This document shows, piece by piece, positions 9,089-18,280 of a DNA stretch of 64,000 nucleotides. The stretch lies in contig NZ_RQUZ01000002.1 of assembly GCF_003992065.1 (NCBI RefSeq), forward strand, positions 62,001 through 126,000, read 5' to 3'. How positions within the stretch are numbered: the first letter of the stretch is position 1; each line of letters opens with the position of its first letter. Below the pieces are notes generated by a model. That model was not told the origin of the DNA, searched no databases, and saw only the letters and a program-made list of their open reading frames with translations. The stretch is from Veillonella seminalis (lineage in GTDB: Bacteria; Bacillota; Negativicutes; Veillonellales; Veillonellaceae). The position numbers and the translations under genes are program-made.

Positions 9089-9970
9089 TCACTTCTTAAG
9101 CAGAAGGTCAATAAATTTAGCTGCTCCTTGGGATATTGGCAACAAACGGGAACGAACCAAAGCAATTTTACGCGGCGGTACTACGATATCGGTTTTGATT
9201 TCCACCACGCGCCCTTCTTTGATTTTCTGTTTTACCAAAATATCCGGTACAAGCGATATACCCATATTAATTTCTACAAAATCCATCAATACATCGAGAC
9301 TGCCCAATTCAAAAGACGGTTTTTTGAAGGCTTTATTAGTCAGTTTGTCAAAAAACACACGACTTGCCGCACCCGGTGTAAGCAATAGCAACGGTTCTTG
9401 TAAGAGTCGATTCAAATCAACCGTCCCCATGCCTTTATAAAACGGTCCGCCTACGAAAATATCCTGCATGGTGTGCAATTCAATAACTTCCAATTGAGGA
9501 TTGGATTCCAAACCTTCATAGGTGTTAACGATGGCCATCTGCACTTCGCGGTTTTCAACCATGGCTACACAATCAGGGGACGGACGGTTCGTAATCTGAA
9601 GGCCCGTTTCCTGCTCCTGTTCTTGCCATTTTTTAAAATACGGCAAAAGGAAATGACGACATAATGTATCGGTAGCCGCTAATTTTACGCTTTCCTGTTC
9701 ATGAGTCAAACGATCCTGCAATTGGGTTACACCGTTATCAAGAATGGAGAACGCTTTGGCCACAGTATCAAATAATTCCTTACCTTCCGGAGTAAACGAC
9801 ACCAATTTGGTCGTACGTTCGAACAACACCATGTTAAGCTCTTTTTCCAATTGCTTAATACTCTGACTGATGGCCGACTGCGAAACACCTATCTCTTTCG
9901 CCGCTTTTGAAAAAGACAGGTGTAAACCCACCCCTAAAAAAGTACGATATAAATCAGTAGAAATACTCAT
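9089..9970 (-). CDS. LysR-family transcriptional regulator
   Basis: 293 aa. The winged helix-turn-helix is at about residues 17-45 (SFSKAAKEIGVSQSAIS, then LEKELNMVLFERT), followed by a periplasmic-binding-like effector domain. The ATG at 9970 is preferred to the longer open frame because AAGGAG sits 11 nt upstream. It is divergent from purL and upstream of xpt, so it may control purine genes, xpt or itself. That is inference from position only; the ligand is unknown. Confidence 0.85.
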   Translation of the reverse strand: MSISTDLYRTFLGVGLHLSFSKAAKEIGVSQSAISQSIKQLEKELNMVLFERTTKLVSFTPEGKELFDTVAKAFSILDNGVTQLQDRLTHEQESVKLAATDTLCRHFLLPYFKKWQEQEQETGLQITNRPSPDCVAMVENREVQMAIVNTYEGLESNPQLEVIELHTMQDIFVGGPFYKGMGTVDLNRLLQEPLLLLTPGAASRVFFDKLTNKAFKKPSFELGSLDVLMDFVEINMGISLVPDILVKQKIKEGRVVEIKTDIVVPPRKIALVRSRLLPISQGAAKFIDLLLKK

Positions 9971-10342
9971 TATAATCTTCTCTCCTTTACAGTAACAACT
10001 ATCACGCAAACCCCAACTTATGTTCAAACTGCTTAGTCTCTTACAATTAGCTACTTATTAATCAGTTTTTAACTATTATTATAATACCATATATCACGTT
10101 ACGTGTAATAGTCATTTCAAGCCTACTTATCGGTATTTTAAAATTACTTGTTAAATGCTTATTTATTAATAACCATAACTAACTACAAGAAAGAAATTAT
10201 TAATCCTCCCTAATTAAATTTTTCTTTACTAATAAGTCTAAACCGTATATACTAGAATTGTCAATATAGGTACATTATATCTATTATTAAACAACTGCAC
10301 AATAGCCAGTACACCAATGACAATGTTAAGAGGAGGCTTATT
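9971..10342. other. Divergent LysR-purL intergenic region
   Basis: 372 nt, AT-rich, without a gene. A short palindrome CACGTTACGTG at 10094-10104 is a possible LysR-type site. A purL promoter is proposed at 10258-10287. No PurBox core (CCGAA or TTCGG) was found here, unlike the purE promoter. Nothing else is recognised. Confidence 0.5.
10258..10287 (+). promoter_or_regulatory. Probable purL promoter
   Basis: TTGTCA (10258-10263) and TATTAT (10282-10287) are 18 nt apart. The purL start codon is 55 nt downstream, behind an AAGAGGAGG ribosome site. Confidence 0.5.
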
Positions 10343-13300
10343 ATGTCAATTCATCGCATTTTCGTCCGCAAACGCGAAGGCTTTGCTCACGAAGCTACTT
10401 CTATGTATCAAACTCTTCGTACGGAACTGAATATTCCTGTCAAAGCTGTCACCATTTACGAACGCTATGACATTGAAGGCGTATCTGACGAAGATTTAGC
10501 CAATGCCAAACAACTCATTTTCTCCGAACCACCGGTAGATGAGCTTTTTGACACCCTCCCTGAAACGGAACATACGCATATTATTGCCACAGAATACGTG
10601 CCCGGCCAATACGACCAGCGCGCCGATTCCGCTGAACAATGTCTTGCTATGTTAACCCTCAAATCGGGTGCCACGGTGCGCACGGCACGTGTGTTTGCCT
10701 TGGAAGGGAATCTCAGTGCAGATGATTTAGCACGTATAAAACATTATTATATTAACCCGGTTGATTCTCGTGAAGCATCCTTAGAAATTCCGACTTCCTT
10801 AGCATTGGATGTACAACCGCCAATGCCGGTTGAAAGTCTTAAAAACTTCATTACTGCCGACGAAGCTACTTTGAAATCCCTTCGTCAGGAATTGGGACTT
10901 GCCATGAGCGATGCCGATTTGGCTCTCATTCAGGATTATTTCGCCAATACGGAGAAACGCAACCCAACCATCACGGAAATCCGCGTTTTAGACACTTACT
11001 GGTCCGACCACTGCCGTCACACCACATTCATGACGGAACTTACGGATATCACTATTGATGATACTCCGGAAACCGCACCGATTCGTGCCGCCCTCGAAGA
11101 ATACATGGCCGGTCGCGGTGTGCTCTATGCAAGCCGTAAAAAAGCTCGTACTTTAATGGATATGGCAACATTAGCTGTTAAAGAATTGCGTGCCCAAGGC
11201 GGTCTCAAAGAAATCGACGAATCCGAAGAAATCAATGCCTGCACTATTATTGTGCCGGTTGATGTAAACGGGAAAACCGAAGAATGGCTTTTATTATTTA
11301 AAAACGAAACGCACAATCACCCAACGGAAATCGAACCTTACGGCGGCGCCGCTACTTGTCTCGGCGGTTGTATCCGCGATCCGTTGAGCGGCCGTGCTTA
11401 TGTGTACCAAGCAATGCGTGTTACCGGTTCCGGTAATCCGCTTACACCGCTTGACGAAACCTTGGAAGGTAAATTACCGCAGGTACAGATTACTACCGGT
11501 GCGGCTCGCGGTTACAGCTCCTACGGTAACCAAATCGGTCTTGCTACCGGCGAAGTTCGTGAATACTATCATCCGGGCTATGTAGCCAAACGCATGGAAA
11601 TCGGTGCCGTTATCGGTGCTGCCCCTCGCAGCAACGTGCGTCGTGAAGAACCGGTACCGGGCGACATCGTAGTCTTATTAGGCGGACAAACCGGTCGCGA
11701 CGGTTGCGGCGGTGCTACCGGTTCCTCCAAAGAACACGACTTATCCTCCCTCGCCTCTTGCGGTGCGGAAGTTCAAAAAGGTAATCCGTTAACGGAACGC
11801 AAAATCCAACGCTTATTCCGTCGTCCGGAAGTAACCACCTTAATCAAACGTTGTAACGACTTCGGTGCAGGCGGCGTATCCGTTGCCATCGGTGAATTGA
11901 CGGACGGTCTTTTAATCAACCTTGATACGGTCCCTAAAAAATACGAAGGTCTCGACGGTACCGAACTTGCTATTTCCGAATCCCAAGAACGTATGGCTTG
12001 CGTAATTGCCGCCAAAGATTGGGAAGCATTCCAAAAATACTGTGATGAAGAAAACTTGGAAGCTACTATCGTTGCCGATGTAACCGACAGCAATCGTCTC
12101 ATCATGACTTGGCAGGGCACTAACATTGTCGACATCTCCCGTGATTTCTTAAATACTAACGGTGCCGATCAGCATCAGAAAGCTCATGTAGCTTCCCCTG
12201 TTTCCGGCTATTACAACACAACTGCTGTAACAGATATCAAAGCACACTGGCTCGACACCATGAAAGACTTGGCTGTAACCTCACAGCAAGGTTTAGGCGA
12301 ACGTTTTGACAGCACTATCGGTGCCGGTACGGTGCTTATGCCGTTCAGCGGTTTGTATCAGAAAACTCCGGTACAGGGCATGGCCGCCAAATTGCCGGTA
12401 TTGCATGCGGAAACCACCACAGCCAGTCTTATGACTCACGGTTTCGATCCGTACATCTCCGAATGGAGTCCGTTCCACGGTGCTCAGCAAGCTATCCTTT
12501 TAGCGGTTGCCAAAATCGTAGCTCTCGGCGGCGAACGCAGCTCCGTATATTTAACTTTACAAGAATACTTTGAACGTTTGAACCAAGACGAAACAGCTTG
12601 GGGTAAACCGGTAGCTGCTTTACTCGGCGCTTATAAAGCACAAAAAGAATTAGGCATCGGCGCCATCGGCGGTAAAGACTCCATGTCCGGTACCTTCATG
12701 GATCTCACTGTTCCGCCTACCCTCGTTGCTTTCGCGGTAACAACGGCTCATGTAGATAATATTTTAACACCGCACTTCAAAGAAGCCGGTCATGTAGTAC
12801 TTCATGTAGACTTCCCACGTAAAGCAGACGACACCCCTGACTTTGATATTTTCAAAGCCCAGGCGGACCGTATTACGCAAGCAGCGCGTGACGACAAAGT
12901 GGCTGCCGCTTATGTAGTAGAAGCGGGCGGTATTGCCGCAGCCATCACTAAAATGGCCCTCGGTGACCGCATCGGCGTAGAACTTAACGACGAAGCAAAA
13001 GATATGTTATTCGCACCGCACAGCGGTTCCTGGATTATCGAAACTGACGAAGCTACAGCTAAGGCTTGGGCGCAAGATGAATATGTAACTATCCTTGGTA
13101 CGCTTACCAAAGAACCGATTATCAAAGCAGCCGGCATTGAACTTACCTTAGCAGATCTTGAAGAAGCTTACGAAAGCACGTTAGCACAAATCTTCCCATT
13201 GACTGCCAAATCCGGTCAAGGTGAAGCGGTTGCCTACATTCACGATCAAAAAGCAAAACCTCATCAAGCACCTTCTGTTGCTAAACCACGTGTCGTAATC

Positions 13301-14080
13301 CCTGTATTCCCGGGCACTAACTGTGAATACGATTCCGCTCTTGCTTTTGAACGTGCCGGCGGCACAGCCGATATTGTTATTATTCGCAACCGCACCGTAG
13401 CGGAATTGGAAGAATCCATTCAGGAAATGAAACGTAAACTGGACGAAGCACAAATCGTCTTCTTCCCGGGCGGCTTCAGTGCCGGTGACGAACCGGACGG
13501 TTCCGGTAAGTTTATGGCTACCTTGTTCCGCAATCCGTACTTAAGTGAATCCTTACACAATTTATTGCACAACCGTGACGGTTTGGCACTCGGTATTTGT
13601 AACGGCTTCCAAGCGTTGATCAAATTAGGTCTCTTACCATATGGCGAAATCGCCCCTATGACCACGGACAGCCCTACTTTAACTTACAATACCATCGGTC
13701 GCCATCTCTCCGGCATGGTTCACACCAAAGTTATTTCCACAAAATCCCCTTGGATGAGCCTCTGCAAAGCCGGCGAAATCTATACGATTCCGATTTCTCA
13801 CGGCGAAGGTCGCTTCATTGCCTCTCCGGCTCAAGTGGTCGACTTCAACCGCAAAGGCCAGATTGCTACGCAGTATGTTGATTTGGACGGCATCGCTTCC
13901 TACGATGCTCGCTTCAACCCTAACCAATCCGTTGCCGCTATCGAAGGTCTCTTCAGTCCTGACGGCCGCGTCTTCGGTAAAATGGGCCATATTGAACGTA
14001 CCGGTTACGGCATTTCTAAAAACGTTCCGGGCAAACAGGGTATGCCTGTATTTGCTTCCGGCGTAGCTTACTTCAAATAA
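10343..14080 (+). CDS. purL: FGAM synthase, single-chain large form
   Basis: PurL converts FGAR to FGAM with ATP and glutamine. At 1245 aa it is the fused form, carrying the PurS-like N-terminus, two AIRS-type halves and a C-terminal class I glutaminase, rather than the split PurS/PurQ/PurL of Bacillus. Visible marks are TYWSDHCRHTTF (about residue 217), KNETHNHPTEIEP (about 322), PGTNCEYD at the start of the glutaminase domain, and the nucleophile elbow GICNGFQ. It sits apart from the pur operon on the opposite strand. A terminator follows at 14165. Confidence 0.97.
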   Translation: MSIHRIFVRKREGFAHEATSMYQTLRTELNIPVKAVTIYERYDIEGVSDEDLANAKQLIFSEPPVDELFDTLPETEHTHIIATEYVPGQYDQRADSAEQCLAMLTLKSGATVRTARVFALEGNLSADDLARIKHYYINPVDSREASLEIPTSLALDVQPPMPVESLKNFITADEATLKSLRQELGLAMSDADLALIQDYFANTEKRNPTITEIRVLDTYWSDHCRHTTFMTELTDITIDDTPETAPIRAALEEYMAGRGVLYASRKKARTLMDMATLAVKELRAQGGLKEIDESEEINACTIIVPVDVNGKTEEWLLLFKNETHNHPTEIEPYGGAATCLGGCIRDPLSGRAYVYQAMRVTGSGNPLTPLDETLEGKLPQVQITTGAARGYSSYGNQIGLATGEVREYYHPGYVAKRMEIGAVIGAAPRSNVRREEPVPGDIVVLLGGQTGRDGCGGATGSSKEHDLSSLASCGAEVQKGNPLTERKIQRLFRRPEVTTLIKRCNDFGAGGVSVAIGELTDGLLINLDTVPKKYEGLDGTELAISESQERMACVIAAKDWEAFQKYCDEENLEATIVADVTDSNRLIMTWQGTNIVDISRDFLNTNGADQHQKAHVASPVSGYYNTTAVTDIKAHWLDTMKDLAVTSQQGLGERFDSTIGAGTVLMPFSGLYQKTPVQGMAAKLPVLHAETTTASLMTHGFDPYISEWSPFHGAQQAILLAVAKIVALGGERSSVYLTLQEYFERLNQDETAWGKPVAALLGAYKAQKELGIGAIGGKDSMSGTFMDLTVPPTLVAFAVTTAHVDNILTPHFKEAGHVVLHVDFPRKADDTPDFDIFKAQADRITQAARDDKVAAAYVVEAGGIAAAITKMALGDRIGVELNDEAKDMLFAPHSGSWIIETDEATAKAWAQDEYVTILGTLTKEPIIKAAGIELTLADLEEAYESTLAQIFPLTAKSGQGEAVAYIHDQKAKPHQAPSVAKPRVVIPVFPGTNCEYDSALAFERAGGTADIVIIRNRTVAELEESIQEMKRKLDEAQIVFFPGGFSAGDEPDGSGKFMATLFRNPYLSESLHNLLHNRDGLALGICNGFQALIKLGLLPYGEIAPMTTDSPTLTYNTIGRHLSGMVHTKVISTKSPWMSLCKAGEIYTIPISHGEGRFIASPAQVVDFNRKGQIATQYVDLDGIASYDARFNPNQSVAAIEGLFSPDGRVFGKMGHIERTGYGISKNVPGKQGMPVFASGVAYFK

Positions 14081-14164
14081 TTAACAAATAATACTATTGG
14101 TGCATTATTTGAGTAAATAAAATGTTTCAAGCCATCTATTATTTCAAAAAATGCATAGTAAAGG

Positions 14165-14194
14165 AAAAAAACGGCATGACAAATGTCGTTTTTT
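14165..14194 (+). terminator. Intrinsic terminator after purL
   Basis: A 7-bp stem (ACGGCAT with ATGTCGT, one G-U pair) is flanked by A6 on the left and T6 on the right. Confidence 0.75.
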
Positions 14195-14206
14195 CAACGG
14201 TATAAG

Positions 14207-14235
14207 TTGCATATCTATATAATTCCTTGTATCAT
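14207..14235 (+). promoter_or_regulatory. Possible promoter of the flavodiiron gene
   Basis: TTGCAT (14207-14212) and TATCAT (14230-14235) are 17 nt apart, 68 nt before the chosen start codon. Confidence 0.4.
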
Positions 14236-14303
14236 AAAAGATGGTGAATAAGTTTAGAGACATAACCAGCTCTTGTTATTCTTAAGTGAAAGGATGTAAG
14301 CAC

Positions 14304-15542
14304 ATGCAATGCGCACAGAAATTAACAGATAATATTTATTGGATAGGCAGCAACGACTGGGATACGGAACGCTTTGAAAATTTGTTTCCCATTCCTTTGG
14401 GCGTAAGCTATAACTCATATTTTATCGATGACGAAAAAACTTGTATCGTAGACTCCGTTGATGACAGCATCCGTCAAGAATTTTTTGACAATGTAGAATT
14501 TTTACTACGCGGTCGTCAGCTTGATTATGTAGTTGTTAACCATATGGAACCGGACCATTGCTCTACCTTGGTTGAACTCATTGACCGCTATCCGAATGTT
14601 AAACTTGTAGGCAACCGCACTACCTTCCGTTTATTCGAACAATTCTACGGCCGTCCACACCCTGAAAACTATTATGAAGTTAAAGAAGGCGACAGCATTT
14701 GCTTAGGTAAACACACCTTACATTCCTATACCATGCCAATGGTTCACTGGCCTGAAGTAACTTGTACTTTTGAATCCAGTACGGGCGTGCTCTTCTCCGC
14801 CGATGCCTTCGGTACCTTCGGTACTATCAACGGCAACATCTTTGCCGACCAGCTTGATTTTGAACGAGTGTATGAAGACGAAGCTCGTCGTTACTACACC
14901 AACATCGTTGGTAAATACGGCGTTCAGGTACAAAACGCCATCAAAAAAGTCCTTCCGTTGGGCATTAAAATGATTGCACCGCTTCACGGTCCAATCTGGC
15001 GTACGCCGGAAAGCATCCAATACATGATTGAAAAATATATGCATTGGAGCACTTACTCCGCTGAAAAGAAAGGTGTAGTTATCGCTTTCGGTTCCATGTA
15101 CGGCAACACCGCCGATATGGCACAGCAATTAGCTCGCTTATTATCCTTCCGCGGTATTACGGATATTAAAATCTATGACGTATCCAAAACCAATCCGTCC
15201 TACATCATTGCAGACGCATGGAAATACAGCCATCTCGTTTGTATGGCCCCTACTTATAACTTAGCCTTATACCTTACTATGGAAAATTTACTTTACGAAT
15301 TGAAAGCACTTAACTTCCATAACCATAAGGTGTCCATTGTGGGTAACCATTCTTGGGCTTCCGCCGCTATGAAACGCATGGTGGACTACTTCACCAACCA
15401 AATCAAAGATATGGAAATTGTGGGTACACCACTCGATATTCGCGGTGCCTTACATCAAGACCAATTAAAATTATTTGCTAAATTGGCTGACGATATTGCA
15501 AAATCCATTAACGAAACTGAAATCAAAACTTTCAGCTTATAA
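14304..15542 (+). CDS. FprA-type flavodiiron protein (O2/NO reductase)
   Basis: Flavodiiron proteins reduce O2 to water or NO to N2O in anaerobes, using electrons from rubredoxin or NADH-linked partners. The N-terminal metallo-beta-lactamase domain has the diiron motif HMEPDH, the SADAFGTFG segment and HGPIWR. The C-terminal flavodoxin domain (about 250-400) begins FGSMYGNTADMA. Length is 412 aa. The ATG at 14304 is preferred over an upstream GTG, which overlaps the AAAGGA site. It is a single-gene unit closed by a strong terminator, consistent with an oxygen or nitrosative stress role. Confidence 0.92.
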   Translation: MQCAQKLTDNIYWIGSNDWDTERFENLFPIPLGVSYNSYFIDDEKTCIVDSVDDSIRQEFFDNVEFLLRGRQLDYVVVNHMEPDHCSTLVELIDRYPNVKLVGNRTTFRLFEQFYGRPHPENYYEVKEGDSICLGKHTLHSYTMPMVHWPEVTCTFESSTGVLFSADAFGTFGTINGNIFADQLDFERVYEDEARRYYTNIVGKYGVQVQNAIKKVLPLGIKMIAPLHGPIWRTPESIQYMIEKYMHWSTYSAEKKGVVIAFGSMYGNTADMAQQLARLLSFRGITDIKIYDVSKTNPSYIIADAWKYSHLVCMAPTYNLALYLTMENLLYELKALNFHNHKVSIVGNHSWASAAMKRMVDYFTNQIKDMEIVGTPLDIRGALHQDQLKLFAKLADDIAKSINETEIKTFSL

Positions 15543-15574
15543 TAAAATACAAAATAAGCCATAATGCTTATAGC

Positions 15575-15609
15575 AAAAAGACAGGTTCATGACGAACCTG
15601 TCTTTTTTT
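15575..15609. terminator. Terminator between convergent genes
   Basis: A perfect stem of about 12 bp (AAAGACAGGTTC with its complement), a 5-nt loop and T7 on the plus strand. The A run on the other side could also serve the minus-strand gene. Confidence 0.9.
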
Positions 15610-15636
15610 GATATTCACTATTCTTTTTGTAAACTC

Positions 15637-15972
15637 TTACAGCTTTTTCACAAATTCAGACTTCAATGCCATGGCACCGAAACCGTCAATTTTACAATCG
15701 ATATTGTGATCACCTTCAACAAGGCGAATATTTTTGACACGAGTCCCCTGCTTCAGCACAGATGCTCCTTTTACTTTAAGATCCTTAATAATAATTACGG
15801 AATCGCCGTCTTGTAATAAGTTCCCATTAGCATCACGAACAACTAAGCCACTCTCGGCAGTTTCCGCATCGGCGGCCGACCATTCGTGAGCACACATTGG
15901 ACATACATAAAGATGTCCGTCCTCATACGTATACGCTTCGCCGCATTTCGGGCAATTTGGTAATTCACTCAT
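15637..15972 (-). CDS. PhnA/YjdM-family zinc-ribbon protein
   Basis: 111 aa. An N-terminal zinc ribbon has two CxxC pairs (CPKC near residue 7, CPMC near 24). A compact beta domain follows with [15 protein letters not shown] and the closing KSEFVKK, both typical of the family. Despite the historic link to phosphonate use, the function is uncertain. Its start has a GGAG site. It lies 13 nt from the broken nitroreductase gene upstream. Confidence 0.9.
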   Translation of the reverse strand: MSELPNCPKCGEAYTYEDGHLYVCPMCAHEWSAADAETAESGLVVRDANGNLLQDGDSVIIIKDLKVKGASVLKQGTRVKNIRLVEGDHNIDCKIDGFGAMALKSEFVKKL

Positions 15973-15985
15973 GTGCAGTCTCCTT

Positions 15986-16627
15986 TTAAAATATCCAATT
16001 TATAAAACAATAAGCTCCCCCTTCATCAATGATATCGCGCAAACTAAGTCGAGGTCTGGCAAAAGGATGTTCCGCGGGAACACCGATAGTTAAAACCGCC
16101 GCAATCTCATGACTTATATTGAGCCATGCTTTGGCTTCTTCCTGAATGAAATAAATATCATTAATCCATAAAGAACCTAACCCGTCTTGAGTAGCCATCA
16201 AGAGAATCGTATTAATAAACGCACCTAAGGCCTGTAAATCACTTTTCTTCTAAATGAGATCATAATCGATATCATCATCAAAAGGATTATATACAATCAG
16301 TACAGCCCCGGCCGTTTTCATAGCATGTAAACTAATCTCAAGACTGCCGAACTTTTGGTCCGTCTCTTTTAACGCCTGTAAACAGGTATAGCCCATTTCT
16401 ACAAATTGATCTTTTGCCGCCCCTTCAAGTATGCGTACACGCCACGCTTGACGGTTTTTAGGCGATGGCGACATTTTAGCCATATCAATCATATGCTCAA
16501 TTTTAGCACGTTCAACGGGCACAGTCTCATAACGGCGAATACTGCGTCGAGCCCCAATAGCCGCTTCCAAACTCATCATCGGCGTTTTATTATCACTCAT
16601 ACTAACTGTCAGACCTTCCTTTTTCAA
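15986..16627 (-). pseudogene. Nitroreductase-family gene with one in-frame TAG
   Basis: The reading frame encodes a nitroreductase-like flavoprotein: N-terminal RRSIRRYE substrate/FMN motif, SPSPKNRQAW, and C-terminal GLGSLWI. It is interrupted by a single TAG at 16250-16252 after DYDLI. Downstream, KKSDLQALGAFINTILL continues in the same frame to 15986, so this is one nonsense codon, not a frameshift. The likely start is ATG at 16600; a TTG at 16627 is in frame. Unless the TAG is read through, the protein loses about its last 88 residues. A sequencing error is possible. Confidence 0.85.
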
Positions 16628-16859
16628 ATTTCTTATTTTGCTATATCTACTATATTATACCAAAAATAATCCCTTAAACCTAATTCAACATATATACACC
16701 TATTTTAAAGCTGTTAAAATTGCTAATCTCCTATTTTCGTATCTTTTAAAAAAATATCATAAATTTAATATTGATTCACTATTTACAGCTTTCAACATAG
16801 CGTCCCACAACATTTAATTATGCATATGTTTTGTATTTTAACAGTAGGCAAATACGATT

Positions 16860-16926
16860 ATTTAGTATATACTAAATTAAGACTTTTACTATCTGTTAAA
16901 TTAGCGAAATTTAGTGTATACTAGAG
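16860..16926 (+). promoter_or_regulatory. Paired palindromic operators upstream of rbsK
   Basis: A perfect 18-bp palindrome spans 16860-16877 (half site ATTTAGTAT). A second copy matching 15 of 18 positions is at 16909-16926, 49 nt away. A possible -10 (TATACT, 16917-16922) lies inside the second copy, with a weak -35 at 16894. Binding of a repressor would block the promoter. No regulator gene is in the rbs operon. The rest of the 16628-16956 gap is AT-rich with no gene. Confidence 0.55.
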
Positions 16927-16956
16927 TAATCGCTATTAAATACTAAGGAGGTTACA

Positions 16957-17847
16957 ATGAATAACATTGTAGTTATCGGCAGTTGTAACATGGATATTAC
17001 CGTCATGGCCGATAAACGTCCCACAGCCGGTGAAACCATCATGGGCTCGGGGCTTAATATTTCGCCGGGTGGCAAAGGCGCTAACCAAGCGGTAGCCGCC
17101 GCCAAGTTGATGGCTCAGGTTACCATGGTCGGTTGCATCGGCGATGATGCCTATGGCCGCATGGTATTGGACAATCTCCACAAATACAATATAAATACCG
17201 ACTATCTCACCGTGATTGAAGGTGAAAACAGCGGTACCGCCCATATTACCTTAGCAGAAGGTGATAACAGCATCATCGTTATTGCCGGTGCCAATGCCAA
17301 AGTGGACGAAAAGGTTGTGGATAATGCATGGGACGCCATCATGAAAGCCGATTTAGTGCTCGTACAAAACGAAATTCCTTTATCGACAATTGGCTATATT
17401 ACCGAAAAATGCTCAAAAAACGGCATTAAAGTCCTCTTAAACCCGGCTCCGGCCGCCGATTTGGATCCGGCTTGGCTCGATGCCGCCACATATATTACAC
17501 CTAATGAACACGAATTAGCTGCACTATATCCTTCGCAATCAACCGAAGCTACCATGCTCGCCAACGAAGGTAAAATTATCGTAACCCTCGGCAAAGAAGG
17601 CGTTGCCTATGCACAAGGAGGTAAAGTTCATACCGTGCCGGGCTTCACCGTGACTCCGGTAGACACAACCGGCGCCGGCGATACCTTTAACGGTGCGTTT
17701 GCCACGGCTGTTGCCAACAATAAATCGATGGAAGAAGCGCTTCAATACGGCAATGCCGCCGCTGCACTTTCCATTTTAAAATTAGGAGCTCAGGAAGGTA
17801 TGCCTACAGCTGATGAAGTCGCAGCCTTCTTAGCGAAAAGGAGTTAA
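16957..17847 (+). CDS. rbsK: Ribokinase
   Basis: RbsK phosphorylates ribose to ribose-5-phosphate, feeding PRPP and purine synthesis. PfkB-family marks are visible: the N-terminal SCNMDITV, the glycine-rich ISPGGKGANQAVAAAKL and the C-terminal DTTGAGDTFNGAF with the catalytic Asp. Length is 296 aa. AAGGAGG precedes the ATG. It is first in the rbsKDACB order, 2 nt from rbsD. Confidence 0.96.
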   Translation: MNNIVVIGSCNMDITVMADKRPTAGETIMGSGLNISPGGKGANQAVAAAKLMAQVTMVGCIGDDAYGRMVLDNLHKYNINTDYLTVIEGENSGTAHITLAEGDNSIIVIAGANAKVDEKVVDNAWDAIMKADLVLVQNEIPLSTIGYITEKCSKNGIKVLLNPAPAADLDPAWLDAATYITPNEHELAALYPSQSTEATMLANEGKIIVTLGKEGVAYAQGGKVHTVPGFTVTPVDTTGAGDTFNGAFATAVANNKSMEEALQYGNAAAALSILKLGAQEGMPTADEVAAFLAKRS

Positions 17848-17849
17848 TC

Positions 17850-18263
17850 ATGCAAAAAGGTGGTATTTTAAATAGTCATATTGCCAAAGTATTAGCCGAT
17901 TTAGGCCACACCGATACAATTTGCATCAGCGATTGCGGTTTACCCGTACCGGCCGGAGTTCAAAAAATCGACTTAGCCCTTACGTTCGGCACGCCAAGCT
18001 TTGAAGCCGTCGTGCGTCTTTTAAAAGAACATATGCAGTCTGAATCCATTCACATCGCCTCACCGATGAAAGAAATGAATCCACATAATTATGCCGTTCT
18101 TCAAGAACTCTATCCGCAGGATCGCTACGAATGGAAAACAACCGATCACGAAGCCTTCAAAGAAGCAACCAAACGTTGTAAATGTATTATCCGCACCGGT
18201 GAAACAACACCGTATGCCAATGTAATCTTACAGGCAGACTGCATTTTCAACGACGAGAAATAA
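17850..18263 (+). CDS. rbsD: D-ribose pyranase
   Basis: RbsD interconverts pyranose and furanose forms of ribose so that RbsK can act. MQKGGILNSHIAKVLADLGHTD and ISDCGLPVP are family signatures, and the 137-aa length is normal. It begins 2 nt after rbsK and is followed by rbsA. Confidence 0.95.
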   Translation: MQKGGILNSHIAKVLADLGHTDTICISDCGLPVPAGVQKIDLALTFGTPSFEAVVRLLKEHMQSESIHIASPMKEMNPHNYAVLQELYPQDRYEWKTTDHEAFKEATKRCKCIIRTGETTPYANVILQADCIFNDEK

Positions 18264-18280
18264 ACGTTTAGGAGTTATCA

